Assembly (NCBI GenBank): GCA_934489015.1
Contig: CAKSSN010000029.1
Span: 1 to 30,531, forward strand
DNA length: 30,531 nucleotides
From: an uncultured Clostridia bacterium
Lineage (GTDB): Bacteria > Bacillota > Clostridia > UBA1381
Direction: 5' to 3'
Part shown: in pieces, positions 17,436-24,036 of the stretch
Position numbering within the stretch: position 1 is the first letter of the stretch
Layout: every line of letters begins with the position of its first letter
Position numbers and translations under genes: made by a program
Notes under the pieces: generated by a model
Database searches by the model: none
The model's input: the letters and a program-made list of their open reading frames with translations, nothing else
What the model was told of the DNA's origin: nothing

Positions 17436-17855
17436 ATGACTCAGGACGATATACGTATATCAAAGCAATTTTGTAAATTCTGCGTTCGTGTATTAAAGAA
17501 TGAAGCTGTTAATATCGAGGCGGAACTTGCAAGGCAAAGGAAACGAGAAAAATCCCTTAACGAGCTGACAAATGATGAAATTATCAGGCTATCGGTATGC
17601 GACGAATATTTTGCGGGCGAGCATATATTCAATGTACTTGACAAGGAAATCGTTGTAAATGACGCTGTGCTGGCGGATGTTATATCAAAGCTGCCGCAGG
17701 CAAAACGTGATGTTATTCTACTTTCCTTTTTTGCCGGAATGACCGATAAGGAAATCGGCAGAGAGCTTGGCGCAATTCAGCAGACAATTTCAAAAAGACG
17801 GCTCAGCTCACTTTTGCAGCTTAGAAAACTTTTAGACGAGGAGGGTTTTGAATGA
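17436..17855 (+). CDS. Sigma-70-like regulator of a Tn916-type element (Orf7-like)
   Basis: This 139-residue protein has a C-terminal sigma region-4 helix-turn-helix (about 78-135): LPQAKRDVILLSFFAGMTDKEIG followed by a recognition helix QQTISKRR. The N-terminal half is charged. The ATG follows AAGGAGGTGA; a GTG that overlaps the ribosome site is rejected. Its last codons overlap the next gene (ATGA). In Tn916-family elements a small sigma-like protein, an HTH protein, an excisionase and an integrase follow one another in this order, and the first drives excision and conjugation transcription. The role is by context. Confidence 0.85.
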   Translation: MTQDDIRISKQFCKFCVRVLKNEAVNIEAELARQRKREKSLNELTNDEIIRLSVCDEYFAGEHIFNVLDKEIVVNDAVLADVISKLPQAKRDVILLSFFAGMTDKEIGRELGAIQQTISKRRLSSLLQLRKLLDEEGFE

Positions 17856-18088
17856 CAAAGCAACTGACAGAAATTCCGAGACATACCATTGACGGAGCCA
17901 TCAGTGGCAATGCAGAGGATTTGGCGTTCATACTCGGTTATTTCAGCGGCTACATAAAGAAACTTGCCACTCGTACATTAAAGGACGAATACGGTAATGA
18001 ATATCTTTATGTTGACGAGGATATGCGTTTGCGGTTGGAATCAAAACTTATGAAAAGTATTGTTTCCGATTTTGAAATACGCGGGTAA
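17852..18088 (+). CDS. Small HTH protein of conjugative elements (Orf8-like)
   Basis: This 78-residue protein starts in the ATGA overlap with the sigma-like gene, so the two are translationally coupled. It matches the HTH_16-type conjugative-element protein: HTIDGAISGNAEDLAFILGYFSGYIKKLAT near the start, written here in two parts HTIDGAISGN and AEDLAFILGYFSGYIKK, then a D-E-D-M-R-L-RLE segment. It probably acts with the sigma-like protein in control of the element. A strong terminator follows at 18100. Confidence 0.82.
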   Translation: MTKQLTEIPRHTIDGAISGNAEDLAFILGYFSGYIKKLATRTLKDEYGNEYLYVDEDMRLRLESKLMKSIVSDFEIRG

Positions 18089-18099
18089 TTGAGTGACGG

Positions 18100-18135
18100 A
18101 GGGAGTGCGTTCCCTTTCCGCACTCCCTTTTGTCT
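18100..18135 (+). terminator. Terminator after the Orf8-like gene
   Basis: GGGAGTGCG (18101-18109) pairs perfectly with CGCACTCCC (18119-18127) and is followed by TTTTGTCTT. Confidence 0.85.
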
Positions 18136-18142
18136 TATTATT

Positions 18143-18182
18143 CTTTCATAATCGCATTTTATATAAAGTGCGATTATGAAAG
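18143..18182. repeat. Perfect 18-bp hairpin with four-base loop
   Basis: CTTTCATAATCGCA (18143-18156) pairs with its exact complement (18169-18182). The inner bases add three A-T pairs and one T-G pair, leaving only ATAT as the loop. No T-run follows, so it is not a standard terminator. It lies between the Orf8-like gene and xis. Confidence 0.75.
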
Positions 18183-18595
18183 ACTGATAAAGTCTTTAAT
18201 TATGTTCTTTGACAAATACGCTCTGAAATAACGGCGTCATAAACAAAAACGAATACAAAAGAAATATGCCGAGCTTTACGGCAAATACGCCACGACTGCT
18301 AATAGGGCTTTTAGTCGATTCTTTATCCTTCTTTCTGAACGAAACGAAAACAGTCCGAAAACAAGAGCGATAAAATATTTGTACCGTAACTGCGGACAAG
18401 CAGCTTGCAGGCAATGACGCATATTTCAGATAATGATACTCCCGTCTTGAACGCGTCACGGCATTGGACGGCAGGCCATAAGAATGGGCTGGGGTGAAAT
18501 TCCCGTGAAGCCGCTGCTAACGGCTGTTCGGTTTTGTTATTTATCTTTACTTTGGCATATACAATCATTTACTGTTTAGCAAGGAGGAACAGTTT

Positions 18596-18802
18596 ATGGA
18601 ACTTAATATAGATGTTCCCGTTTGGGAAAAGTACACTTTGACTATTGAGGAAGCCTCAAAATATTTTCGTATAGGCGAAAACAAATTACGGAAACTTGCG
18701 GAAGAAAATCTAAATTCGGGCTGGGTTATTATGAACGGTAACCGTATTCAGATAAAGCGCAAAAAATTTGAAAAGATAATTGACGATATTGACATAATTT
18801 AA
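18596..18802 (+). CDS. xis: Tn916-type excisionase
   Basis: This 68-residue basic protein follows AAGGAGG and matches Tn916-family excisionases: VPVWEKYTLTIEEASKYFRIG, given here as VPVWEKYTLT then IEEASKYFRIG, a winged helix-turn-helix, then a basic tail KRKKFEKIID. It bends DNA at the element ends and directs the integrase towards excision. It precedes int, as in Tn916. Confidence 0.9.
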   Translation: MELNIDVPVWEKYTLTIEEASKYFRIGENKLRKLAEENLNSGWVIMNGNRIQIKRKKFEKIIDDIDII

Positions 18803-18803
18803 T

Positions 18804-18867
18804 AAAGAGCCTTGATTTTTTACTCAAAGCGCGGTAAAATATTTATAAGTTATATCAAAGGCTCTTT
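18804..18867 (+). promoter_or_regulatory. Hairpin between xis and int
   Basis: AAAGAGCC (18804-18811) pairs with GGCTCTTT (18860-18867), with adjoining TTGAT/ATCAA able to extend the stem. It lies between the xis stop and the int ribosome site and could modulate the ratio of excisionase to integrase. It lacks a clear T-run. Confidence 0.45.
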
Positions 18868-18891
18868 CCGTTGCGGAAAGGAGCGTTGCAA

Positions 18892-20142
18892 ATGTCAGAA
18901 AAAAGACGCGATAATAAAAATCGTATTTTGCAAACGGGTGAGAGCCAGAGAAAAGACGGACGATATGTTTATAAATATAACGACAACTTGGGACAAGTTA
19001 AATTTGTGTATGCGTGGAGGCTTGTGCCTACCGACAAAACGCCTTCCGGCAAGCGTGAGGATTTGTCGCTAAGGGAAAAGGAAAAAGAAATTCAAAGAGA
19101 CCTTGACGACGGAATCGACACAGCCGGAAAGAAAATGACGGTATGCGAGCTTTACGCAATGCAGATAAGGCATAACGGAAATGTAAAACCTAATACCGTT
19201 ACAAGCAGAAATTATCTGATGAAAAACATTTCGGAAGATAGGCTCGGCAGTACCGCCATTGAAAATATCAAAATGGCAGACGCAAAAGAATGGGTTTTGA
19301 GAATGAAAGAAAACGGGTATGCTTTCAAAACAATAAAGAACTATAAGCGTTCCTTATCAGCAGCTTTTCATACAGCAGTACAAAATGACTTCATTCGTAA
19401 AAATCCGTTTGAGTTTGATATAAATGATGTTATTGAGGACGATACTGTAATCAAAGAAGCTCTTTCGCCCGAACAGGAAAAAGCCTTTGTCAGCTTTATA
19501 GAGAATGATAATAGGTATAAAGAATATTATAACGATATTATAATCCTTTTGGGAACGGGACTTCGCATATCTGAATTGTGCGGTTTAACTCTCGCTGATG
19601 TTGATATGGTAAACAGAATAATAAATGTCAATCATCAGGTTTTGCATAAAAGCGGAATGGGTTATTATATTGCCGATACAAAGACAAAAAACGGAAACAG
19701 GCAAATTCCTATGTCGGAAGTTGTTTACAGAGCTTTTCAAAGCAAGTTGAGCACCTGCAAAATCTCAAAGTATAAATTAGTTTTTGACGGCAAGGTTTAT
19801 ACCGACTTCATATTTTGCAAAGCGGACGGAAAACCGCATATGTCAGGCTGTTACGGCTCTGTTTTTAAGGGTGCGAGAACTAAATACAAAAAGTTTTGCG
19901 ATATAGAGCTCCCGGAAAACTTGTCGCCACACACTATGCGCCATACATTCTGTACTAAAATGGCAAACGCGGGTATGAATCCTAAATCTCTGCAATATCT
20001 TATGGGACACGCAAATATAACTATGACATTGAATTATTACGCACACGCCTCATACGAATCCGCAAGAGATGAATTTGACAGAATAATGGGTAAAGCTCAA
20101 ATAATGGACTTACCTAAACAGGAAGAACGCATTTCCGCATAA
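18892..20142 (+). CDS. int: Tn916-family tyrosine integrase
   Basis: This 416-residue recombinase starts at the ATG after AAAGGAG; a start seven codons upstream lies in the hairpin region. Residues about 1-75 form the Tn916-type arm-binding domain (GRYVYKY, VYAWRLVPTDKTPSGKR). A SAM-like core-binding domain follows (about 80-170), then the catalytic domain. The catalytic residues are visible: Arg225 in TGLRISE, Lys264 or 266 in TKTKNGNRQ, His347 and Arg350 in HTMRH, His373 in GHANI and Tyr383 in NYYAH. Length and numbering closely follow Tn916 Int. It is the last gene of the element; the element end should lie a short way downstream. Confidence 0.95.
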   Translation: MSEKRRDNKNRILQTGESQRKDGRYVYKYNDNLGQVKFVYAWRLVPTDKTPSGKREDLSLREKEKEIQRDLDDGIDTAGKKMTVCELYAMQIRHNGNVKPNTVTSRNYLMKNISEDRLGSTAIENIKMADAKEWVLRMKENGYAFKTIKNYKRSLSAAFHTAVQNDFIRKNPFEFDINDVIEDDTVIKEALSPEQEKAFVSFIENDNRYKEYYNDIIILLGTGLRISELCGLTLADVDMVNRIINVNHQVLHKSGMGYYIADTKTKNGNRQIPMSEVVYRAFQSKLSTCKISKYKLVFDGKVYTDFIFCKADGKPHMSGCYGSVFKGARTKYKKFCDIELPENLSPHTMRHTFCTKMANAGMNPKSLQYLMGHANITMTLNYYAHASYESARDEFDRIMGKAQIMDLPKQEERISA

Positions 20143-20204
20143 GGTGTAAATATAAGTTTTACTACTTTATTTACTACTTTTGAAAGTGAAAACATAAAAA
20201 CTTT

Positions 20205-20291
20205 TGAGAAGTTATAAGAATATCGCCCATAATCAAAAACACCGCAAAGCCTTGTAAAATCAAGACTTAACGGCATTTAAGAAGTTATAAA
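20205..20291 (+). repeat. Direct repeats, candidate integrase arm sites
   Basis: TTTGAGAAGTTATAAG (about 20204-20218) recurs as TTTAAGAAGTTATAAA (about 20277-20291), 73 bases apart, with the core GAAGTTATAA identical. Integrases of this family bind direct repeats just inside the element ends. The right end of the element is therefore expected near or a little beyond 20291. Confidence 0.5.
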
Positions 20292-20309
20292 GAGATAATT
20301 AAAAATAGT

Positions 20310-20800
20310 CTGAATTTTTTATACAAAAAATCAGTCACCCGCTTTACTGTTCCTCCTCTTTCGCAAAAGGTCACATTCGCGTCGGCTATTCGGTTGCAAG
20401 CGCCTTCATAACGCCTTTGGCTCATTACCAACCTTTTGCGAGCTGCGCCTTCGGCGCAATCTATATCTAAACGGTTCACTTCGTCCACGTCGGAGCAAGC
20501 TTTATATCGCTTGCTCTGATTTTTTATGCAAAAATCAGAGTTCGCTCATGCCGCTGCTCCTCCTTTTTCGCAAAAAGGCACGCTCGGCTCAACTGCTCAC
20601 TTGTAAACGCGTTCGCAACGTTTCGCTGTCGCTGCCACCTTTTTGCGAGGAAAGCGACTTTGGCGCAAGCTTATATCTAAAAGGTTCACATCATCAACAT
20701 TGGAGCAAGCAAAATAGAAGCTTGCTTTGTTTTTTTATGCAAAAAATCAAAGCTCACTTAATTTGCTGCTCTTTCTTTACTTTTGTGATAACAAAAGGCA
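20310..20800. repeat. Diverged tandem repeat array with conserved hairpins (about 2.4 units)
   Basis: Units start at 20310, 20514 and 20724 (periods 204 and about 211; the third is partial). Each unit opens with a hairpin of the form CTGA, a run of T, ATRC, a run of A, then TCAG. A long-range stem TCGCAAAAGG/CCTTTTGCGA follows, which is TCGCAAAAAGG/CCTTTTTGCGA in unit 2. A shared TATATCTAAA(C/A)GGTTCAC block comes next, and each unit ends in a GCAAGC/GCTTGC hairpin. Stems keep pairing while sequences drift. A UUCG-capped TGCGC/GCGCA hairpin is present in unit 1 only. On the minus strand each unit has a GGAGG-like start and a very short frame ending in the hairpin. I do not recognise the family. 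Confidence 0.7.
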
Positions 20801-20905
20801 TTAAAAGGGCGGTATTGTATTTTAGCTTAAAAAGTATAATTGTCTGCACTTTAGGATTTGCAGCTATATTTTCTGCGTATCAAAGAGTTTTTGAAACAAT
20901 TAATT

Positions 20906-21661
20906 TTATTTTGCAATTTTCTTTTTCTGCATTCTATACGTTATTTTTGACAAAAGGCGGACGGGCAGAAAGCGTGAAAAGAACACTGCTGCGCGGACGG
21001 ACATGGCAGGGAAGATATAGAGCTTCCTTTTAAACATTTTACGTACGGCGTACTCGGCTGTACTGCGCGCATCTGCGCCTTTCAGGCTAAAGCTGACATT
21101 TGCCACGCTGTCAAACTCTGTTTTAACAGGACCGGGACAGAGCGCGCCTATATATACATTTGATTTCCTTTCCTTAAGCTCTGCGCTGACGCTCTCCGTA
21201 AGCACTCTTACATACGCTTTTGTCGCATAATATGTGCACAGAAGAGGGCCGGGCAAAAATGCGGCAATTGACGCAACATTTAATATATATCCGCGATTTT
21301 TCTTTACAAAATCACAAACAAAAAGCTTTGTCAGAATATGAACAGCCGCAGCGTTTGTATCAATCATTTCAAGCTCTCTTGAAATATCCGTTTCAAAAAA
21401 GCTTCCGCAAAGACCGAAGCCGGCGTTATTTATTAAAATTGAAACATCGTCGCCGCATGCTTCCTCAAATGCGCGGAAAACCTCGCTCCTTTGCGATAAA
21501 TCAGCGGTTATTGTTTTTGTCTTATCTCCAAATTCCATCTTTAGCTTTTCAAGACGCTCTTTTCTTCTGGCAATCAATGTGAGGTCGTAGCCTTTTTTGT
21601 GTAAAACTCTTGCAAATTCAAGACCTATTCCTGAGCTTGCACCTGTTATAACAGCACGCAT
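20906..21661 (-). CDS. Short-chain dehydrogenase/reductase
   Basis: This 251-residue oxidoreductase has a Rossmann NAD(P) motif TGASSGIG (6-13), the NNAG motif (78-81), Asn103, and the catalytic Ser131 with Tyr144-x3-Lys148. Arg32 and Arg33 after the second strand suggest preference for NADPH. The C-terminal 35 residues are hydrophobic and basic, like the membrane-associated DltE/YqjQ-type SDRs, so a lipid or keto substrate is possible. The ATG at 21661 has no ribosome site of its own; it directly follows a six-codon frame with a good one (see 21662-21700). The cytoplasmic cofactor role is sure; the substrate is unknown. Confidence 0.88.
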   Translation of the reverse strand: MRAVITGASSGIGLEFARVLHKKGYDLTLIARRKERLEKLKMEFGDKTKTITADLSQRSEVFRAFEEACGDDVSILINNAGFGLCGSFFETDISRELEMIDTNAAAVHILTKLFVCDFVKKNRGYILNVASIAAFLPGPLLCTYYATKAYVRVLTESVSAELKERKSNVYIGALCPGPVKTEFDSVANVSFSLKGADARSTAEYAVRKMFKRKLYIFPAMSVRAAVFFSRFLPVRLLSKITYRMQKKKIAK

Positions 21662-21671
21662 TTTATCGGGT

Positions 21672-21696
21672 ATAATATAACATGAGGTTATATTAT
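21672..21696. promoter_or_regulatory. 25-base inverted repeat in the SDR leader
   Basis: ATAATATAAC (21672-21681) and its exact complement (21687-21696) flank five bases. The repeat lies between the GGAGA ribosome site and the SDR start. On the minus strand it contains a six-codon frame (Met-Leu-Tyr-Tyr-Thr-Arg) whose TAA sits one base before the SDR ATG. It could be an operator or a translational control hairpin. Confidence 0.55.
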
Positions 21697-21933
21697 TTCT
21701 CCTTTCGCTAAGATATATCTATAGTATATCATAATCATGGAAAAAAATCAATATTTTTATACAAAAATAGGATGTTAAAACTTCGGAAAGCAAGAAATAT
21801 TATAGGTGTAGCAAAGCAGAAAAAATTGATTTTCATAGAATTATTTCTTTTCTTGCTGCTGAAAAGCTTTGCATCTGGGCATACCGCAAAACGGAGTTTG
21901 AGCTCTCTTTTAAAGCTTTTTCTATTCACTCGG

Positions 21934-21969
21934 AAATAAAAAGGCTTCATGGAAAATTTCCCATGAAGC
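21934..21969 (-). terminator. Terminator of the second TetR gene
   Basis: On the minus strand a perfect stem GCTTCATGG/CCATGAAGC (21944-21952 with 21961-21969) is followed by CTTTTTATTT. It lies about 100 bases after the TetR2 stop. Confidence 0.8.
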
Positions 21970-22068
21970 TACTTGTTTGATTAATCTGTAAAACTTTATC
22001 GGCTGTAAAGCAGAGCGTTCGGTATTTGAAACAAAGCCTATTGTGTTTCCCGATAATGCCAAAGCCGT

Positions 22069-22617
22069 TTAATTTTCAAGGCTTTTTATTGTATCATAAA
22101 CAAGGTCAAGCTGACTCTGCGTCCTTTGTCTGTCACCCCACACTGCATAGTCAAGCACTGCCGAAGCGATTACATAAACGCACGGGCGAAGCTTATCCGC
22201 CGAACAGCCCGTTTTATGCGCTAATTTCAGAGCAAACCTTTCATACATATAATTTACTTCAAGCGCTATTTCGCACATTTTTTCGCTGTATTCGGGATTT
22301 GTCGATATCTGATAAATAAATCTTACAGTGTTTTTGAAGCCGTCTATGTAATCGAGAATACTGCCGAAAAATCTGTCCAAATCGTAAGCGGAAGCAAAAA
22401 CATATTCAAATATTTTATCAACGGTTTTGTAAAAGCCGTATTTCGTAACCTCTGTAACAAGGTTTTGTTTGTCTCCGAACCAATAGTAAAGCGAGCCGAG
22501 CGACAGTCCGGTGCCGTTGCATATATCGCGCATTGATATGTTGCCGTTTGCAATAAAACATTTAAAAATCAGATTGCGCAGACGCTCCTCGTCAATGTTG
22601 TATATCGCTTCTCTCAT
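22069..22617 (-). CDS. TetR-family transcriptional regulator (paralogue 2)
   Basis: This 182-residue protein starts at ATG 22617, eight bases after GGAGG; an in-frame start 75 bases upstream would run through the operator palindrome and is rejected. The helix-turn-helix is MRDICNGTG then GSLYYWF. The C-terminal ligand domain shares IFEYVF, RFIYQ and SAVLDY with the regulator at 380-949 (about 46 percent identity by hand count). Upstream are a strong promoter (22725-22753), the 24-base palindrome in the transcribed leader (22667-22690) and a terminator shared in layout with paralogue 1. Autorepression is likely. The two proteins probably recognise the same palindrome and so may cross-regulate each other; this is inferred. 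Confidence 0.9.
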   Translation of the reverse strand: MREAIYNIDEERLRNLIFKCFIANGNISMRDICNGTGLSLGSLYYWFGDKQNLVTEVTKYGFYKTVDKIFEYVFASAYDLDRFFGSILDYIDGFKNTVRFIYQISTNPEYSEKMCEIALEVNYMYERFALKLAHKTGCSADKLRPCVYVIASAVLDYAVWGDRQRTQSQLDLVYDTIKSLEN

Positions 22618-22666
22618 TGTATTTTCCTCCGCACCTTGTTTGTAAATCCTTTGTTTAGAATATAAT

Positions 22667-22690
22667 GCAACATAATCAGTATTATGTGGC
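22667..22690. promoter_or_regulatory. 24-base palindrome, candidate TetR operator (copy 2)
   Basis: The arms GCAACATAAT and ATTATGTGGC flank the centre CAGT. It lies 50 bases before the TetR2 start and about 30 bases downstream of the predicted transcription start, where bound repressor would block elongation. In the TetR2 reading direction the centre reads ACTG, in the same orientation as TCTG in copy 1. Confidence 0.6.
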
Positions 22691-22724
22691 AAACAAGAAT
22701 TATTTACATATTTTCTATAGTTCT

Positions 22725-22753
22725 ATAATAGCACAAAAAATCGGTTTTGTCAA
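22725..22753 (-). promoter_or_regulatory. Promoter of the second TetR gene
   Basis: On the minus strand a perfect TTGACA (22748-22753), a 17-base spacer and TATTAT (22725-22730). It lies between palindrome copies 2 and 3. Confidence 0.75.
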
Positions 22754-22790
22754 TATTTTTATAACTTTTATGTAAATATTCGTTATTTTG

Positions 22791-22853
22791 CAAAAAAATA
22801 AACGCCAAAATTCGGACCAATCTAATAACACTTTTTCAATTGGTCTTTTTTGG
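22791..22853. terminator. Terminator hairpin after the stand-alone recombinase
   Basis: GACCAAT (22815-22821) pairs with ATTGGTC (22839-22845), and CCAAAA pairs with TTTTGG outside. T-rich tails exist on both strands. It shares the GACCAAT/ATTGGTC core with the hairpin at 151-219 upstream of TetR1. Confidence 0.65.
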
Positions 22854-22936
22854 ACGCTTTTTTTTAAATATTTTTTTAGTTTGCATTTTATTTTCAATGA
22901 TTTTCGCACAAAATTAAAACAAAAGCTTATATTCTA

Positions 22937-22960
22937 ACCACATAATACTGATTATGTGGT
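22937..22960. promoter_or_regulatory. 24-base palindrome (copy 3) beside the recombinase gene
   Basis: A perfect palindrome of arm ACCACATAAT around ACTG. It lies 10 bases after the recombinase stop codon and has no obvious promoter for a downstream gene. Relative to copy 2 it is inverted: 20 of the 24 bases match as an inverted repeat, including the asymmetric centre. It could be an operator or a recombination site. Confidence 0.55.
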
Positions 22961-22970
22961 ATTTGTTTTT

Positions 22971-23816
22971 TCAGCAGCGGAGCAGTCCGAGTCTTTGGAT
23001 TTGCTTTATATGCACATCTCCGCTTTCGGTTGTGTATATTCGAGTGGTGTTAATGCTTGAATGACCGAGAATATCCGCAAGGCGTACAATATCTTTTTGA
23101 ATGGAATAATATGTTCTTGCAAAAAGGTGACGGAAATTATGGGGAAATACCTTTTTCTTATCAACTCCTGCACTGCTGCAAAGGGATTTCATCATTTTCC
23201 ATATATTTGACCTGTCGAGCGGCTTTCCGGTACTTGTAACAAATACGGGGCCGCTTTTTATATTTTGAGCCTTAATATACGCTTTCAGCATTTTGCAAAG
23301 ATTTTTCGGCAGAAAAACTTGTCTTATTTTTCCCTTGCATTTTATTGTGGCAATGCCGCTTCTGACAGCTTCTGCCGTTACATATTTTATTTCCGAAACG
23401 CGCAGACCGGTGCTTGCAAGCGTTTGCATAAGCAAATAAAGCCGCTCGTTTTTCTTTGACCGCGCAGCCGTCAAAAGCTTTTCATATTCGCATTTTGCAA
23501 GCTCTTTTGCTTTATCCGCAAAAATCTGACGCTGAATTTTTAGCGTTTTTACCTTTAAGTCATATCTGTTTAAAAACTCAAAAAAAGCGTTTAGCGATGA
23601 GAGCATTGAATTTACGCTTTGCGGCAAATATTCCTCGCAAATTGCCTTTTTGTATTCAAGCACGTCCGCCTTTGAAAGACATTTGCTGCCTGTATATTTT
23701 ATAAAAAAGCGAACGTCACGTAGATATTTTTTTATTGTGTTTTCGCTCTTTTCACAATCATAAAGAAAAGCTTCAAAACTTTTTATATCCTTGCTTGTAA
23801 TTTCTTTTGATTTCAT
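22971..23816 (-). CDS. Stand-alone tyrosine site-specific recombinase (XerC/D-like)
   Basis: This 281-residue protein has an N-terminal SAM-like core-binding domain (about 8-90) and a full catalytic domain: Arg139 in TGLRVSE, Lys161 or 163 in CKGKIRQ, His226 and Arg229 in HNFRH, His252 in GHSSI and Tyr261 in RIYTT. It lacks the arm-binding domain of Tn916 Int, so it resembles XerC/D or DNA-invertase types that act on short sites. The ATG follows AAAGGACG. It has no phage or element genes next to it. Inverted palindromes flanking the TetR2 promoter begin 10 bases after its stop, which makes a local inversion role possible. It could instead be a domesticated integrase. Confidence 0.9.
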   Translation of the reverse strand: MKSKEITSKDIKSFEAFLYDCEKSENTIKKYLRDVRFFIKYTGSKCLSKADVLEYKKAICEEYLPQSVNSMLSSLNAFFEFLNRYDLKVKTLKIQRQIFADKAKELAKCEYEKLLTAARSKKNERLYLLMQTLASTGLRVSEIKYVTAEAVRSGIATIKCKGKIRQVFLPKNLCKMLKAYIKAQNIKSGPVFVTSTGKPLDRSNIWKMMKSLCSSAGVDKKKVFPHNFRHLFARTYYSIQKDIVRLADILGHSSINTTRIYTTESGDVHIKQIQRLGLLRC

Positions 23817-23968
23817 TTAAAATCACGTCCTTTCAGAATTATATTTTATCATATTTTAAATATTATTCATAATAAACATATAAATCAGAAGAATTTTACG
23901 GCGATATGTCTAAGCAGACTTTAAATTTCGGGAAATAATCTGACAAGGTGCCTATCTTGAAAAAAGAC

Positions 23969-23997
23969 TTGATGTTGGCGGCGGTTTGTTATATAAT
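23969..23997 (+). promoter_or_regulatory. Promoter of the metallo-hydrolase gene
   Basis: TTGATG (23969-23974), a 17-base spacer and a perfect TATAAT (23992-23997), about 40 bases before the start codon. Confidence 0.75.
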
Positions 23998-24036
23998 GTA
24001 GATATATTAAAATTATTATAAACGGGAGATGAGGAT

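Larger units (their letters stand above)
18089..18595. other. Long non-coding gap before xis
   Basis: The 500-base gap holds a terminator (18100-18135), a perfect long hairpin (18143-18182) and a GC-richer stretch (about 18440-18535) with short inverted repeats such as AGCCG/CGGCT. Two reverse-strand frames cover much of it but lack ribosome sites and recognisable domains. It may be a regulatory zone for xis/int or an excision protein binding region. I cannot identify a known riboswitch. Confidence 0.5.
20143..20905. other. Non-coding zone after int: recombination-type repeats and a tandem array
   Basis: No gene is supported. The first 150 bases hold a double TTACTACTTT motif (about 20159-20181) and direct repeats of GAAGTTATAA, likely part of the element end. 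From 20310 to about 20800 runs a diverged tandem array with conserved hairpins. A plus-strand frame across 20548-21033 covers the repeats and the antisense of the next gene and is rejected. Confidence 0.6.
21662..22068. other. Intergenic region between SDR and TetR2
   Basis: Apart from the inverted repeat in the SDR leader and the TetR2 terminator, nothing is clear. A minus-strand frame (21735-21950) has no ribosome site, is Phe/Lys-rich and is treated as chance. Confidence 0.5.
22618..22970. other. Intergenic control region of TetR2 and recombinase
   Basis: There is no gene in this stretch. In the minus direction the order is palindrome copy 3, terminator hairpin, TetR2 promoter, palindrome copy 2, ribosome site. 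The 11-base motif TTATATTCTAA flanks both palindromes: inside the segment next to copy 3 and, on the minus strand, outside the segment next to copy 2. Confidence 0.65.

Noticed and set aside
18460..18535. GGTGAAATTCCC stretch that recalls a cobalamin riboswitch box
   Set aside because: The flanking conserved elements are missing and the downstream gene is an excisionase, so the likeness is superficial.
18196..18568. Two overlapping minus-strand frames in the gap before xis
   Set aside because: No ribosome site, no domain, and they overlap each other; treated as chance frames in a non-coding zone.
20310..20800. CRISPR array
   Set aside because: Units are long and diverged, there are no short identical repeats with unique spacers, and no cas genes are near.
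20548..21033. Plus-strand frame of 161 codons
   Set aside because: It covers the tandem hairpin repeats and the antisense of the SDR gene, has no ribosome site and no recognisable domain.
21735..21950. Minus-strand frame of 71 codons
   Set aside because: It begins in AT-rich DNA without a ribosome site and ends inside the region of the TetR2 terminator; composition looks like non-coding DNA.
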